Assembly (NCBI RefSeq): GCF_004011695.2
Contig: NC_082416.1
Span: 1,426,001-1,490,000 of the forward strand
Source of the DNA: Ascochyta rabiei
Taxonomy: Eukaryota > Ascomycota > Dothideomycetes > Pleosporales > Didymellaceae
DNA: 64,000 nucleotides
Direction of reading: 5' to 3'
Each line of letters opens with the position of its first letter. The stretch's first letter is position 1. Below the pieces are notes generated by a model that worked only from the letters and a program-made list of their open reading frames with translations, made no database searches and was not told where the DNA came from. Position numbers and translations under genes: made by a program. Below are positions 22,735 through 34,999 of this stretch, piece after piece.

Positions 22735-25700
22735 GTTGGTGTTTGGGTGCCGAGGCGTGACGTGAATTTGATGGACGGGTGCTGGGATCCCATCACCAGC
22801 TTAAGAGCAAACCGCGCGCCGTATGGCTGGTGGCCGATTGCTGACTCTCCAGAGAATGGCGGTCGCGGATTGTTTGGAAGAGAGCCCTGGAGGGTGCCAC
22901 GAAGCAGGACCACGTATGTACCCTTTGGCCTGTTTATCTTGCAGAAGAGCTCTAGGAAAGTCAGCAGCCGTCGGCTGGCGCACCCAATGCGGAAGACACG
23001 TGAGAGCGGTTGGCAGCTGGGGTAGGCTACTCACGATTGGCGTTTCGAAAGCTCGCAAATCAATAGTGCAGCGGTGAGTTGATTCGAGCGAGAGACAGCG
23101 CAGCGACAACGCGAGTGCAAGCTGGCAAGGAGCGACGACTGACGTGGGCAAGCAGGACAACAACCAAAGTCGGGGGGGATGGGGCACGATTTGTGTGTGG
23201 GCAGCGGCGCACGGCGGTAGCTCCTCCCCACTGGGACCGCGCGCCAAGGCCTCACCAGAAAGCAACACCCTCGACTGCAGCTATTCCCGTCTTTGTCTAG
23301 CCACCTGGCGGCCCATTCACTCTGCCTCCCCGGTTTCGTGCGGGCCGTCATGAGTCGTCTCGCCGGTATCACAGCGCTGGTGATGCCCTGCGGCCCTGCC
23401 ACCACCCCGTGCCAGCTTGGTCCAAGGGCTCCCTCGCAACCCTCACGCCAGGACACGCTGCGACGCCGCTGCTTTGTGCTTGTCCGCAGCATTTGCGCCG
23501 CTGTTTGGGCACCAGGATCGATCGCTGTGGGCTTGTTGCTGTAGTAGCAGGCACCTGACGTCCACTTGCTCCGCACATGATCTGGTCTGGACACTCTCAT
23601 TTTTCATCCCTCCGATGCTAAATGCGAAGCCTGTCGTTGGTGGAGGCGTTGAAAATACCCCGGTCCCATGCGAACTCTATTACCGGCCGTTGACGAATCC
23701 ATAAAAAGATAAAAAAGACTCTGCGGGTGGGTAAGCCAGCCAGGAACAATGGTTCCCTCAAAGTACGTCAGCGCTTTTCCTATTTTCTATATTTCATTTT
23801 CTATTTCCACAGACTTTGCCGTTGATTCGCAGGTGTTGAGTCTGCGCTTTGTCACTGCTTTGCCGACCTGAGGTGTCTGTGTTACCAGCGCTGTGGTGTC
23901 TGACAGATTGTCCATGTGCGTGCAACCGTGGCTCAGTTGACAGACTACGGGGCAGTGCAAGGATGGAGAGTGGTTCAACAGGTGCTGTGCCTGCGGTTGC
24001 ATTCCTCTTCTCGACTCGGGCGCTTTCTTCTCGCCCTTGTCCGTGTTGCAGCGATGACATCGACGGGCGTTATTCAGCTGTTGTCATCGGTTTCCCTCCC
24101 GTCGTTTTCCCGCTTGGTTCGAGACACACTGGCGGTTTGGGCCGCCGAGGTGCCCCAACCCAGATCAACAAACAAAACATCCCGCTGTCAGAGCCGCAAA
24201 ACAGTCAAACATCAGGGCCTCTCATTTGCCCAATGGCTCACAAGTTGCGTCACTTTCCGTAAACTCTGTGCCACCTGACTCTCGTGACACCGGCAAGTCT
24301 CACAACACAGCTGTGACATGGTGCGGGTGTGCCTGGGGAGAGGCTGGGAGAACCTTTCAGCCCAGCGAAAAGCCAGCAGCGTCCAGACAAATCGGAAGGA
24401 TTGGCTGGAACGCTAACTGTTGGATGAGTACCTGATTGGGAGCGGTCCTTGCCGCGCTTACCGACCAGAGGTTGGTGTGCTTTTCTCGACGACCTCTGAT
24501 TCCTCAGATGCTGCAAGCCTCACTGACCTCAGCGGCCAACGCATCACTTCGCGACAACGTTCACGCCTTTCCTTTTCCCCCCCCTCTACGAGCCGGCTTC
24601 GGCAACAGTGTTCACACCTCCTTGCAAAGGTTGCCAGATGTTCCACCTTCAAACCGCATGATTCGCGTGGGGTTGAGAGACCGCGGCACATGTTGAATCG
24701 CAGTTCATCCAAGCAACAGAGATTTCGGGGCCGCGCCATGCTGCATCGAGGTACTAGTGCGCGATTACGAACTCGGTAACAGGTCCCCGGGATGAGTGGG
24801 CTGAACGCCCGCACCACGCCCGCTGCTCAGATCATGACCGACATGACGACAGACGAAAGACGAGAGCTCGCCGTGTCGGACCGGGCTCAACTCGGCTGTT
24901 GTCCGGCCCTTCGCAGCACTCCAACGGAGCTCCCTCCAACGCTTGCCCTGGAGCCTTACTGCACTGAGCAGCACAAGCGACCACGGCACGGCAAATGCAG
25001 AGACGGACGGGAGAACACCGTTTGCCCAGCATCCCAACGCTCAACTTGCATCGTGTTCAGCCGGTGAGCATGTGCTCGCCCGCAGCGCCTGCTGGCCAGA
25101 CTTGGGAGCTCCGCAAAACCAGAATGGCAGAATGGATACTCAGTTGACTTCACTTTCTCGTACGTAGTTGATGCAGTCGCCCACCGGTGCACAGCCAGTG
25201 CGCTCTGTTCATGACACCATTACCATTTGAGATCTTCCGATGATGGAACAGACGGCTTGTTGCGTCTGGCGGTCTCGAACGCACCACGTGGGCCTCTCTG
25301 AATTTTAGCGGTTGCCGATCTTTCTGCGAAAGGTCGACCGCCCAAAATGGCAAATGTGCCGTGTTATCGATAAGCAGACAACCGCCTCCATCACGGAATG
25401 CTGGCGCGTGCAAGGATCCCTCAATGTGGTTCCGTCGCCCCGCGTGGTTGATCCCATGTTGACGATGCGCTGGCCCGTGGAAACGTGTCGATGCTTTCAT
25501 CGGACTGCTGACATACACGCAATCCATCCGTGTTTGACCGTCTGCCATGTATCATGTACTTGACCCAGGGCTGCAGCTACACTGCGCTGCAATGTACCGC
25601 GGTCCATGGTACAGGGAACATGACAGAATTGCTGGGACTTACTACATCAGCCCGAACGCAACACCTCGGAGACTATAGCTGCGAGCATGTGCACGCTTCG

Positions 25701-25880
25701 AGCTTACGACACAACCACTGTGTACATTTGGCAGCTTCGTAAAGCCCTGCAGCAACATCCGGCCAATTGGCGAAATCTCACTGCAGCGTCGTCGTAAGCG
25801 TTCGCGCCAGGAATTCCTCCACGTTTAGGATAATCCCAACAATCGGTATCGCGAGTCTACTATGTAATATACTCTTCCAC
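22735..25880. other. 3.1 kb without a recognised gene
   Basis: Upstream region of the 540-aa gene and 3' flank of PNKP. Many short open frames on both strands but none with a domain, splice logic or signal peptide. No repeats or RNA genes were recognised. Confidence 0.45.
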
Positions 25881-27959
25881 TCATACCCAGTACTTGCTCC
25901 ATAGCTCCCTCTGCTCATCGGAGCCAGTGAACTGGCCTCGGTTAGCAGCTTGTTCTACACACCACACCAGCGCCAAACATGTCTAGTTTGCGGTTGTACG
26001 ACACTTACCGCGAAGTCTACCTTGATGATCTCTTGGAACCCCTCCTCCAGCTTTGGTGCACGGTGTCTTGACGCAAAGCTGGTGAACGCAATTTTCGGCA
26101 ACATGGTCCTGTTTTCGGGATTGGCCTAAAGGCAGTCAGTGAACGATACCAATACTTCCTAGCGAGTACCGATGGGAGCCCGGGGACCTTTCTCTGCGAT
26201 CCCGTTGGCGCTAGCTAGAAGCTCCGTCGCGTGCGGAAGTAACTCGATCGGGCAAGCTCGTCGAGCCGGTACCTGGGCTAGCAACTAGTGTTGGCCAACT
26301 TACTTCTGGACCAAGATTCAACGCACGGAATGTGTCGTTGTGTTCACACAGTTTAGCCGATGCTGTAAAGAGTATGCAGCGAATGGGCATGGAGTGTTTC
26401 TTTGCCAGATTCACCCATACGGCGCGCACATCTTGGTCCGCGTTGGTGTTATCTAGAAGCTCTTAGTATACATGTCGATATGCAGCGTCAACGCCAACAG
26501 GGCGGGGTGCCGAAGCAACGTACCAACCACCACACTTGTGCCTTCTTCGATGAGCGCAGTGGCTGCTTTTACGCATTTCTCGCGCTGTTTCAAGCTGTTA
26601 CTCAATGCGCCGACAGGTGGTACAGCACGTGTGATCATGCATGTAAACGATGCCGAAGCACTTACAGTCTTGAGGATGTCTTGGTTGACACGGGCATAAC
26701 CCAGCGGTTGTAGATGCTTCCAATAGAACGACGACTTGCCAGCACCGGGGCTACCGACTAAAAGGACGATCTCCAATACGTCAGTCTTCGTAATGATGGG
26801 ATCTACATAGCATCAGCATCTGGACTCTTTGATAATAGCACTATTTCCGGGTGGCTGCTAATCATTTGACATACCTGCAGGTCTTGGATTATCGACCAGC
26901 TTGTTTGTGAAAGTAGTTGGATCGAAGCTCCTCCCAAACGGACTAGGACTCTGTTGCAGAAAGTACTCCTCCGGCGTATGGAATGGTAAGCCTACGTTGG
27001 CTGCAAAATCCCTGTGACGACTTTAGCACCATGTACGTACAAGTCGCAATGCGAGATTCGAGACTGCAGCATACCTGTCGACACATGAGTGGTCGTTGAC
27101 GCTTATTCCAGCCACCGCCTCGCGGCCACCGGCGTCGCCAACAAAAAAAGAGTTCTCTAGGTCAACGGCTTCCATGCCATCAAGGTCGTGATCATCCAAT
27201 AACTCTACCCACATTCCCACTCGTGGTTTGCGATATCCGTCCCGGCCCGTAGCTGCATACACCGTGACCGGTAGGCTGAGCTGGCTGAGCACTGCCGAGA
27301 CTTTACCCTTGAAGTCCGCCAATCGCTTCTGGTCAGACTTGACAGTCTTCGGATCTGATTTGAGGCTGATACCGCCTTGGTTGCTCATCACTGCAAGAAG
27401 GAACCTGTTCGACATAGCCAGGTCAGTACAGACAATGTGATGTGCATGTGCTTCATGTTGCCTCACCCGTCCTCGTGAAGCTTCCTGAGAGCTCCTGGGA
27501 CACTGCTGTGCCACCATTTCCAGTCGCTGGCATCACGGCCAAACTTCTTTCCAGATGCAGTCGTCACTAATGTTGAATCCTGCAGTACTAACATTAGCGA
27601 AAAATTGTCGCACAAACAAACGAGCTGCTTGCGTCTTCCTGCAGACATACGAAATCAAAAGCTGCCACTCTCCGCTTGGCTGTACTGGCTAGTGGAGCTG
27701 TAGATGAAGCATTGTATCGGCCGACAAGCAGGCTGTCCTTCACGACTCGCCACGTCATCGTCTCAGGCTCTTTCTTCGACGCGGGAGTGAAGAAACTGGC
27801 TACTGCTTTGTCTGCATTTCATGTGAGCTAAAACTAGTCGCATTCGCATTGCCACAGCTCACTTGTCGTGTGGGACTGCTGCCGCCTTTTTGCTGGTGGA
27901 GGAGACACTTGTTTTTCGCCGCTGCTAGGTCGCTTCCTCATACTGGGTCTCTCCGGCAT
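25881..27959 (-). CDS. pnk1: bifunctional polynucleotide 3'-phosphatase/5'-kinase
   Basis: Repairs DNA strand-break ends by removing 3'-phosphate and adding 5'-phosphate; acts in the nucleus in single-strand-break and base-excision repair. Ten exons: 27863-27959, 27651-27811, 27467-27579, 27075-27404, 26875-27011, 26666-26802, 26524-26584, 26304-26452, 26009-26125 and 25881-25931. They total 1353 nt, giving 450 aa, with reading phase consistent at all nine GT-AG junctions. The start is followed by a basic, NLS-like MRKRPS...AKRRQQ. The HAD phosphatase motif DFDST lies at residues 85-89, then WKWWH and SNQGGISLK, and GRDGYRKPRVGMW around mid-protein. The kinase P-loop GSPGAGKS is at 296-303, then YARVNQDILKT, VVVDNTNADQDVRAVWV and the C-terminal FTGSDEQRELWSKYWV. 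There is no FHA domain, as in other fungal homologues. Domain order matches S. pombe Pnk1. The symbol follows S. pombe. Confidence 0.95.
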
Positions 27960-28642
27960 GTATGCTCTTCTCCGTTTGTGGTAAATACCGAGAGTAGATT
28001 TGCACACGTCGTGGTGTTGATGGTGTGATGACGCAGTTTGTTGATTTGCGCAAGGCTGTTGAAGTTGAATTGTACGTCAAACGCGAGACACGCTTCCGCG
28101 CTAGCACGTGCCTAGGACGTCGAACACAGCACAGCACATGCTTATTCAGTCTCTCCTGTCCTGTCCGTCACACATAATCAAAAAAAAGGGCCTTCAGGGA
28201 GCCGTAGCCCGGTTAGCGTGTATTGGGTTTTATTGGCTGGCTGCAATACCACACCTTCGATTGTCCAGGTACAGCTTATAAAGTATAACCATTTAGGTTC
28301 TTCCCAATTGGACTTTACTTGGGACGCGAGCGTCATACGGTTCACTAACGTTGGTCTGCGCCAATTCGCTTTCACGAGATAAAAACGTAGAACCACAGCC
28401 TGACTTTGTGCCCAAACCTACATGAATCAACCACCACGCGTGATACGCTGCATCGGACATGCTTCCTCGGTGCAACAACACGTTGAATAGGCACTAGAAA
28501 GATATAGGTAGTCGCTGCCGGGCGCTTGAGACTTTTTCAGTCAGCTTTAAGTTCCGTGCGAGCATGCCTTCTACTCCGCGAGATCTTCAGCAGCGAGATA
28601 CCTGACTGCTCACACAACTGGCAAGGCTTCAAAGGCACTGTT
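27960..28642. other. intergenic, no gene recognised
   Basis: Upstream region of PNKP and 3' flank of MED18. Nothing else recognised. Confidence 0.55.
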
Positions 28643-29547
28643 TCAACGATTCTGCGGTTGACCTTGCGCCTGTGCTTGTACTTGAGCCTTGGTGATAGCC
28701 CCAGGCGGTGGCTTGTATTTAACTCGTGTGTCCATAGTGAGACGATCAGGCAAAGTCAGTTCTACGCAGCCTTTCATCTGCGTCTGGAACCTCTTGAGCT
28801 CATTGACACCAGACTCCAACACAGATGCATCCTTGAAATCCTGGACACGCACCTTTGCCTCCAGTATGTACGTGCCGCTCTGGTCCAGCAGCTGCAGGGA
28901 CTCGAACGCTGGCGGATTGACCTTTGGTTCTGTTTGCAGATTGCGAACAGCGGGCTCGTGGAGTATGCGATGGAGGAGGATGACGACGTTTCCGTGAACA
29001 AAGCGGTGTCCTTCGATGTAGTACTCGGTGACAAAGCTACGGTTTGATCAGACATGCCAGCGCGGTGCAAGGGACGACATTACCGATTTGGTCCGGCGGC
29101 GGTCACGAACGCGTGGGGATCTCCCCCAATGAGGTCAGTGGTGTTGGTGAAGCGTATCGAGACCCCTCTATCCCCGGTGTCCGGTATGTCCTCGAACAAC
29201 GTTGCCCACCGGGGCTCCTCGCCGCCTTCGAAGTCGACATGGGCAGAGAGCGTGTCATTTGCTTTGCTGTCACGTTTCCCAAAGTCTTCTTTGGACAGCT
29301 TCTGCACCAGGTGCGTATAGTAAAGCTGGGTAGGCGTGGTGGCCTGCTGCTTCTGCTTCACAGCAACGGCTTGCGTGCCACCACGGCGCAGGTGAGAGCC
29401 GGGCTCCTCAGGCTCGCGCTCAGGTTTGTAGACGATGCGCCGCTGGAGTGTACGGCGGGGCTGCATGGCAGCAACGCCCGCGAGAATTTTTAGGACCTGA
29501 TCATGACGTGCGGCCGACACCTGGCCATAGAGGAGCAACTCGTGCAT
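28643..29547 (-). CDS. med18: Mediator complex subunit 18 (Med18)
   Basis: Head-module subunit of Mediator, the nuclear co-activator that links transcription factors to RNA polymerase II. Two exons, 29084-29547 and 28643-29036, joined by a 47-bp intron (GTAATG..CGTAG). They total 858 nt, giving 285 aa. The start MHELLLYGQVSAARHDQVLK and the following ILAGVAAMQPRR are characteristic of fungal Med18. The central part contains LYYTHLVQKLSKEDFG and acidic linkers. Exon 2 opens FVTEYYIEGHRFVHGNVVIL, followed by the beta-barrel strands SGTYILEAKVRVQDF, ELKRFQTQMKGCVELTLPDR and MDTRVKY. The tail is Gln-rich (KAQVQAQAQGQPQ). A further in-frame ATG exists at 29631, but the family-like N-terminus begins at 29547, which was preferred. 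Confidence 0.92.
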
Positions 29548-30481
29548 TGAGTGTTTTAAGTGGGAGCGGACGGGGAGGGGAGAAGTCGCACTCTGGCGCA
29601 ACACAATCGATATGCAATTCCCTTGCGTCAATGGTGGGGTTGATAAGGAACGGCGGGCAAGCTCACGCGCAATTGGCGGGGAGAGGGTGCGCTTGTGTGT
29701 ACTTGGCTACGGTAGCTGGCATAAGTTGTGTGAGTGGGTCGTGCAGTAGCTGACGGTCAAGCCCTGCGAGTTGAAAGTTTTACAGCTCTGCACAGGGAGA
29801 CAGCAAGGACAGTCAGTCGCTGGGGCTATTCTCATTCGATCGGATGGACTGTGGCCGTTCTCGCGTCTTCGGTCTGTCTCCCTGGCATGCTTCTCCCGTT
29901 CACAAAACCTGTGGCAACTACCGTACAGCCAACATGCTGTGTAGCGTCCAGACTCCAGCGAATATGGCCGTGGCGGCTCCATGGAGCTATGACCTGCATC
30001 ACCACATCTGATAAGAGAACGCGAGTGCACGCCCAAGAATGTGGAGCTCCGCACAACGGCCTGTCCTCGCCGCAGCGCCGTGCACTATCGCTTAGCAATG
30101 CGGGTGCGCACGACGGCAAGTGTCAGTCGATTGTGAGACGATCTTTTCTGGGCGCGGGCATGCTCAGCGTGGAGAGGGCCGGAAGGTGGGAGAAATGGCG
30201 TCTTCGGCGTTTAGCGCCTCACTGCTCGTACCGCGAACGTGGATAATATTTATGCTTTACCGTCACATCCGGCTCCCCTCTAACACCATCACCTTCACCA
30301 TCACCATCACTGTCTACGCTCTCTTCACTCTCTCGTCCAGCTCGCTACCACCAGCCTACGCGCCTTGCTACACCATCACCACCTTGTAACCACCACCACC
30401 ACCACCACCTCTCCCTCAACCCTCTGTACAGCTGCATCCGCCGACCTTGGCCCACACCAAGCTCACCCCATCCATCCCACA
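29548..30481. promoter_or_regulatory. divergent upstream region of MED18 and KGD4
   Basis: 934 bp between two divergent starts. The half next to KGD4 is a CT/CA-rich promoter-like tract with ACC/ATC trinucleotide runs (30280-30410), common upstream of expressed filamentous-fungal genes. No gene is recognised in the rest. Confidence 0.5.
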
Positions 30482-30894
30482 ATGAACGCAACCAAGATCC
30501 TCCAGGCTGGCCGCCAGCCCATGATCCGCTTCTTGGGCAAGCGCACCACGCCTTCTCGTACGTGACAGCCACCCACTGCATCCGTGCCCAACGCTAATCG
30601 TCGCACGCAGAGGTCGACCACACGCCCCAGGCCCACCCAGCCTCCCCAACTCACTCCCTCCCCGAGTCCTTCGCCAGCTACCGCCAGAAGGCACAGCAGC
30701 ACGGCCCTCTGAACCAGTCCAGGGACTACTCCAGCGGTATTGGCAGCACGCCTGGCTCGGCCCTTGGCCCTGTTGAGGCCGGCAACGGCCTCTTCTTCGA
30801 CCGCTCTGAGCTTCCCACGCGCTTCCAGCGCCTATCGTGGTCTCAGGCTGAGATTGATGCTATCGAGTCTGGCGGTGCCAGCCAGTTCGCATAG
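30482..30894 (+). CDS. kgd4: alpha-ketoglutarate dehydrogenase subunit 4 / Ymr31-type protein
   Basis: Small mitochondrial protein first described as a ribosomal protein (Ymr31/MRPS36) and later as the E3-recruiting subunit Kgd4 of the 2-oxoglutarate dehydrogenase complex (established for yeast). Two exons, 30482-30557 and 30611-30894, with a 53-bp intron (GTACGT..CGCAG). They total 360 nt, giving 119 aa. The basic N-terminus suits a mitochondrial presequence. RFLGKRTTPSQVDHTPQAHP spans the intron and is followed by LPESFASYRQKAQQHGPL. The C-terminal FFDRSELPTRFQRL and EIDAIESGGA are the family signature (FxR.ELP.RF....E...I..GGA). Length is typical. Confidence 0.92.
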
Positions 30895-32089
30895 ATGAAG
30901 CAGCATGATGGGCGATGCGGCTGACACGTCAGGCCGTCTCAGCATTATACGTATATTACACGCGTGAGGGTGTGGACGATTGATCACGAGCGAACACGGG
31001 CGCTTTGGCGCCACGGGACTGGGACAGACGACTTGAACACAAAAGCGAGATGGACTGCAACTGCTTGCGTAATATACCCTTCAAGACCGACATCTGGGAT
31101 GAGGAACTGTTAGGAAAAGCTTAGGGCTACGATTTGGGAGCACTGTATGGCGAATTGGACAGCGACACTAAACATTGTCTATGAGATATTCAACATGAAC
31201 ATGAAAAGCCTCATTATTTACTCTCACCAAAGACAATCTCACATGCTGCTACATGAATCTATCTTCTCACCACCACGCCCCTATGCGCCGGTCAACCTGG
31301 CACCACAATAGACTACCGCCGTCAATAGGATGCGAATATCATTGCAGCATCATGTCAATCCATTAGCCATGCCAGCCAACACTCCACACTGCATCGGACA
31401 AAGGCGTCCTCGGGCGGACGCGTCCATCCGCCCACTCACCCGGCAAGAGCACCGGTACGACCGCACGTGCTCGGCCACACGTCGCCGCCGCACTTGCCAT
31501 CCCCCCACCATCAACACCATTTCACGTGCGCCTGCCTCGGCTCTAGGAATTAGCACGCCCACAACCACGCTACACCTGGTGCATTTATTTCCACCTTTAC
31601 CTCCACAGTTGGGCATCTGGCATCTGGGCACGCGAGAAAAAACCAATACCTCTGTGGGCTTGCAGTGGAGTGGACTAGGTATGTAGGTGGGCGATGCAGG
31701 CTTGCTGCATCAGGCAGGTGCTTGTCGCGGTTGGCAAAGGTAAGAAGTGGAGAGAGCGGACTTCCTTTTCTTTCTTGGATTATTGTTGAGTCCCAACGTC
31801 GTGTTCGAGAACGCTCGGCGGGGAGGAGGATGTGGTTTGGAATGATGGAGCGTTTGCGAGTCAGGTTCGTCGATGGAGGAGCTCCTCCTTGATGGTACAC
31901 GGTGCGGTGCTTTTTCGTCAACACGATGTTGGTTGGTTTTCGTTAGATGTAAACGCGGTATGTATCAGGCATGTAGGAAACACTACTTTTGCGATCGTTT
32001 TGTTGTGGCTAAGAGTAGTGTGACTGCTACCTTCTGTGCTCTACACATGCTGATACGTATGTCATAGGCCACTTCGCAAGCTCATTCTC
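30895..32089. other. convergent intergenic region
   Basis: 3' flanks of KGD4 and of the repeat peptide gene. No gene recognised on either strand. Confidence 0.5.
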
Positions 32090-32490
32090 TCACCTGTCAT
32101 CAGTACTGCCGTAGTTTTGGGCCCCCCTCTTGTCCGCAGCACCACGTTTACCATAGTCCCAATTAGTTTCGACGACATCGCGTTTATCCTCAGTACTACC
32201 GTAGTTCCAACGAGCTACAGCGCCGACCATATCAGCAGTGCGACAGCTAAGGGGGGTGACAACATCTCGCCTTTCTTCTTGCCATGGTCCCAATCTGTGT
32301 CTACCACGTCTCTCTCGTTCCCAGTACTGCCAAAATCCCACTCGGCTGCGGTTTTGACCGGGTTTCGCTTGTCGTTCGAGCTGCCGTAGTCCCAGCGAGC
32401 CTCAGTAGCAACCGTAGAGCCAGGACTGATAGTAGGAGCTGCCATGGCAGCGGCCACGAAGGCGGACGTAAGAAGAGTGGGCAATTTCAT
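32090..32490 (-). CDS. secreted repeat peptide precursor with Kex2-like sites
   Basis: Two exons, 32271-32490 and 32090-32214, total 345 nt and give 114 aa. The intron (32215-32270) has a GC donor (AAAG|GCGAGA), a CTGAT branch site and acceptor CTGTAG; reading through it hits that acceptor's in-frame TAG. Residues 1-18 form a signal peptide (hydrophobic, ending AMA). The mature part is built from cores W-D/N-Y/F/H-G: W33DYGSSNDKR, W51DFGSTGNER, W67DHGKKK, W76NYGSTEDKR, W92DYGKR and N107YGSTDDR. Most end in a dibasic or near-dibasic site. A ~22-residue block (51-73 and 76-97) is duplicated, with DVV(D/E)T(D/N)WD between the cores. Secretion signal, repeated aromatic-Gly cores and Kex2-like KR sites match the layout of dikaritin RiPP precursors and Kex2-processed repeat proteins (KEPs), which include pheromone precursors. 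No UstYa-type (DUF3328) oxidase gene is recognised nearby, so a modified peptide is not shown. Confidence 0.62.
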
Positions 32491-32910
32491 AGTGATGAAT
32501 TCGAGTTACAGGCCAGCCAAACTTGCTCGGTCTAGTGATACGTTTATATACACGTTCTAGCTTGCCGCACCGCTCTGCCGTATCGCTTCAGGCCATCAAT
32601 CACGCTCTGGCATTACGGCTATATGGCTTCATCAAGCTGTGGCCCGTCGATCAGGTAAGCTGGATGATATCGATTTCTCGCATGATGGAGTCTGGATAGG
32701 AAGCCCTCGTTGATAAGCCCCCGCATCGTTACTTTACCTCAGCTACTCGACAACGGACGTGCAAACAACAATCCGCTTATTGGATTCGGCGGCACTGTGC
32801 ATGTTGTACGTACCTAAGACAATGACGTCGAAGGGGAATCCAACAGGTGGAGAGGGGACAGGATCTCAAGACTTTCCTTGAATGTCGTGTCATCTCACTC
32901 TATACTTCTC
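32491..32910. other. upstream region of the repeat peptide gene
   Basis: Promoter side of the repeat peptide precursor. TATATACA at about 32546-32553 on the plus strand, 60 bp upstream of the start on the minus strand, is TATA-like. No gene recognised. Confidence 0.4.
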
Positions 32911-33174
32911 TTATCGTGTATCGTCCTTCGCTTCGTCCTCTATCAAGTCTAGAAAATTATTCACCTCTCGCAGTATAACATGACATCCACTTCGTTTTTC
33001 TCTCCTGCAGGCATTAAACGGAGAGGCAGCAGCCTCTTTAGCTACCATCTCCATCGTCAGCTCGTGCATAGGTAAGACGAGGAAACGATCTGCCAGTGGC
33101 GGACATTGAAGCCGCGAGGCCAGCACGGTGAGAGCGGCCAAGAGAATGATTGAGGGCTTTGTCTTGCATGTCAA
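32911..33174 (-). CDS. possible small secreted protein, 87 aa
   Basis: Intact short frame beginning MTCKTKPSIILLAALTVLAS, which resembles a signal peptide, followed by ~65 residues with three Cys and an acidic end (LIEDEAKDD). No family is recognised and no intron is evident. It could be a small secreted protein or a chance frame; the signal-like start is the only support. Confidence 0.25.
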   Translation of the reverse strand: MTCKTKPSIILLAALTVLASRLQCPPLADRFLVLPMHELTMEMVAKEAAASPFNACRREKRSGCHVILREVNNFLDLIEDEAKDDTR

Positions 33175-34999
33175 AGAAGTTGTATATGACTAGGGGAAAC
33201 GGGGCGTCATATGTAGTTGACTATCCATAGTAGTTCTTATACTCACAATGTGCACAGCAGTATCAGCACTCCGTTGTGTCCATGTTTGCGCGTAGGTTCG
33301 ACGTGCTCCTCATTTATTACGTCTTGAACCACTCCGTTAGGTCATTCGAGCTTCAATTACCCATTCAGTGAGCGTGTTTCCGTGATGGTGTGGACTGAAT
33401 ACTCGATCAGATGCACTGTAAGCAGACAGTCAGGGACTCTTTGGATAGATACAAACTTCTTTGAAGAGGAACAGATAGAACCGCAAACACACCTCAAAGT
33501 ACCAACAACATCTAGAGTATACGTTCGCTCACCTCTTGACCAGCATGGGGCATCGAGTCTGGCTATTAGACTCATGGTGCTCAGCCTCGCAGTAGCCAGA
33601 GACCGCTACCAGTGAGCAAGGTCAGCCAGGCAAGGTGACAGCTCGCAGCACGCACCCATCATCGAATCGGATTTTCATCGGACAAACGCAGGAGCCCTTG
33701 CCCAGCCCCATGCAAGCAAGCACCACCTGCATCATCACGTGATCCACCATCCACAACACAGCCTCACCTGCGCCACCAACCCAACCATCCAGACCGTGCC
33801 AACCCCAAACTATCACTTGTGCATACCGCGAAACAACCGCAGAGGCGAACGAACCAAAACCACGCCGCCATCCAGACCCTCTCGAGCAAGGACCCTTGCC
33901 AAGCACTGGATTTGAAACAGCCACTTGGGACAAAGAAAGCAAGATCAGACCAGAACGGCGACTGCGCGAAACCCAAATCCACAGAACAAAGCAGCAGCGA
34001 CACCAGCAGCACCAGCACCAGCGTGAAAACAGCGTGAAAACAAATCAACGCCGCCGAGCAACGACGGCCTAATATGCGAAATCTCCGTAATTCAGTCGCT
34101 GCTCTGCCCAGCTCGATCGAAAGCTCAATGAGCAAGCACGCGACCTACGTACGCAATGAGTGGAGAAGCCATGACGTGACCACCCCAGGATAGGTTCGAT
34201 CTTCTTCTGCTAAAATTGTGAAAAAAATAATCAAGAGGGGTGACAGGGCCGTGAGTCGGTGCCCCGTCAACCGCACCGCAGCGCTCCGACATGAAGGGGA
34301 GCCAGCAGCAAGGGTGCATGGGTGGGTGCGGCTGAACGAGCGAGGAATGTGGATCGCCGGGGGGAACGTGCGAGCACTGCCACGAGCTCGGAGCGTTGAG
34401 GGGGACGATCGCAATCAATAAGAGTGCAAATAAGGGAAAGTAGGTGCCAAAATAGCAGTGTGTGTGCTTGTTCGGGTAATTGCAACTCGTGGCATGGCAA
34501 GGATTGAAACGGAGCAAAGGGGTGAAGATGATGTTGTTTGTTTGTGATGATGTTCATTTTTTCATAGACCAAGCGATTGCTGATTGAGTCGTCTAGATCT
34601 CAATGTTCAATGTATATGGGTATCCAATCCATACACCGACCCTAGATAACAATGTGTACACGAAGAGAAAGAAAAATGTTGTCAAGGAGAGACAAGAATG
34701 TGTAAAAAGAACAGGCAACTTCTAGCGACCAGCAAATCCTCATATACACCATGAGATCTAAGTGGTAGAAGTCACGTTCTGAGCGAACCAACACCAAAAA
34801 CCTCAGTGGTTGTTTTCCTTGACTCCGGATGATTGATCCGCTTGATGCAAAACATGGGGAAGGCATATCGTAACGTGTCGTGCAAAGCGCTGACCAGCCT
34901 GCGCTAGCGAAATCTTGGGTATATTGATCATGATGTAGTCTTGCTACACTTGACTAGCTGTGCTAAAGGCTGGCAAAGGAGAAGAGGTCGAGTGGGCGC
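33175..34999. other. intergenic, no gene recognised
   Basis: Short frames without domains. Part of the right edge is the 3' flank of the double-psi barrel gene. Confidence 0.45.
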
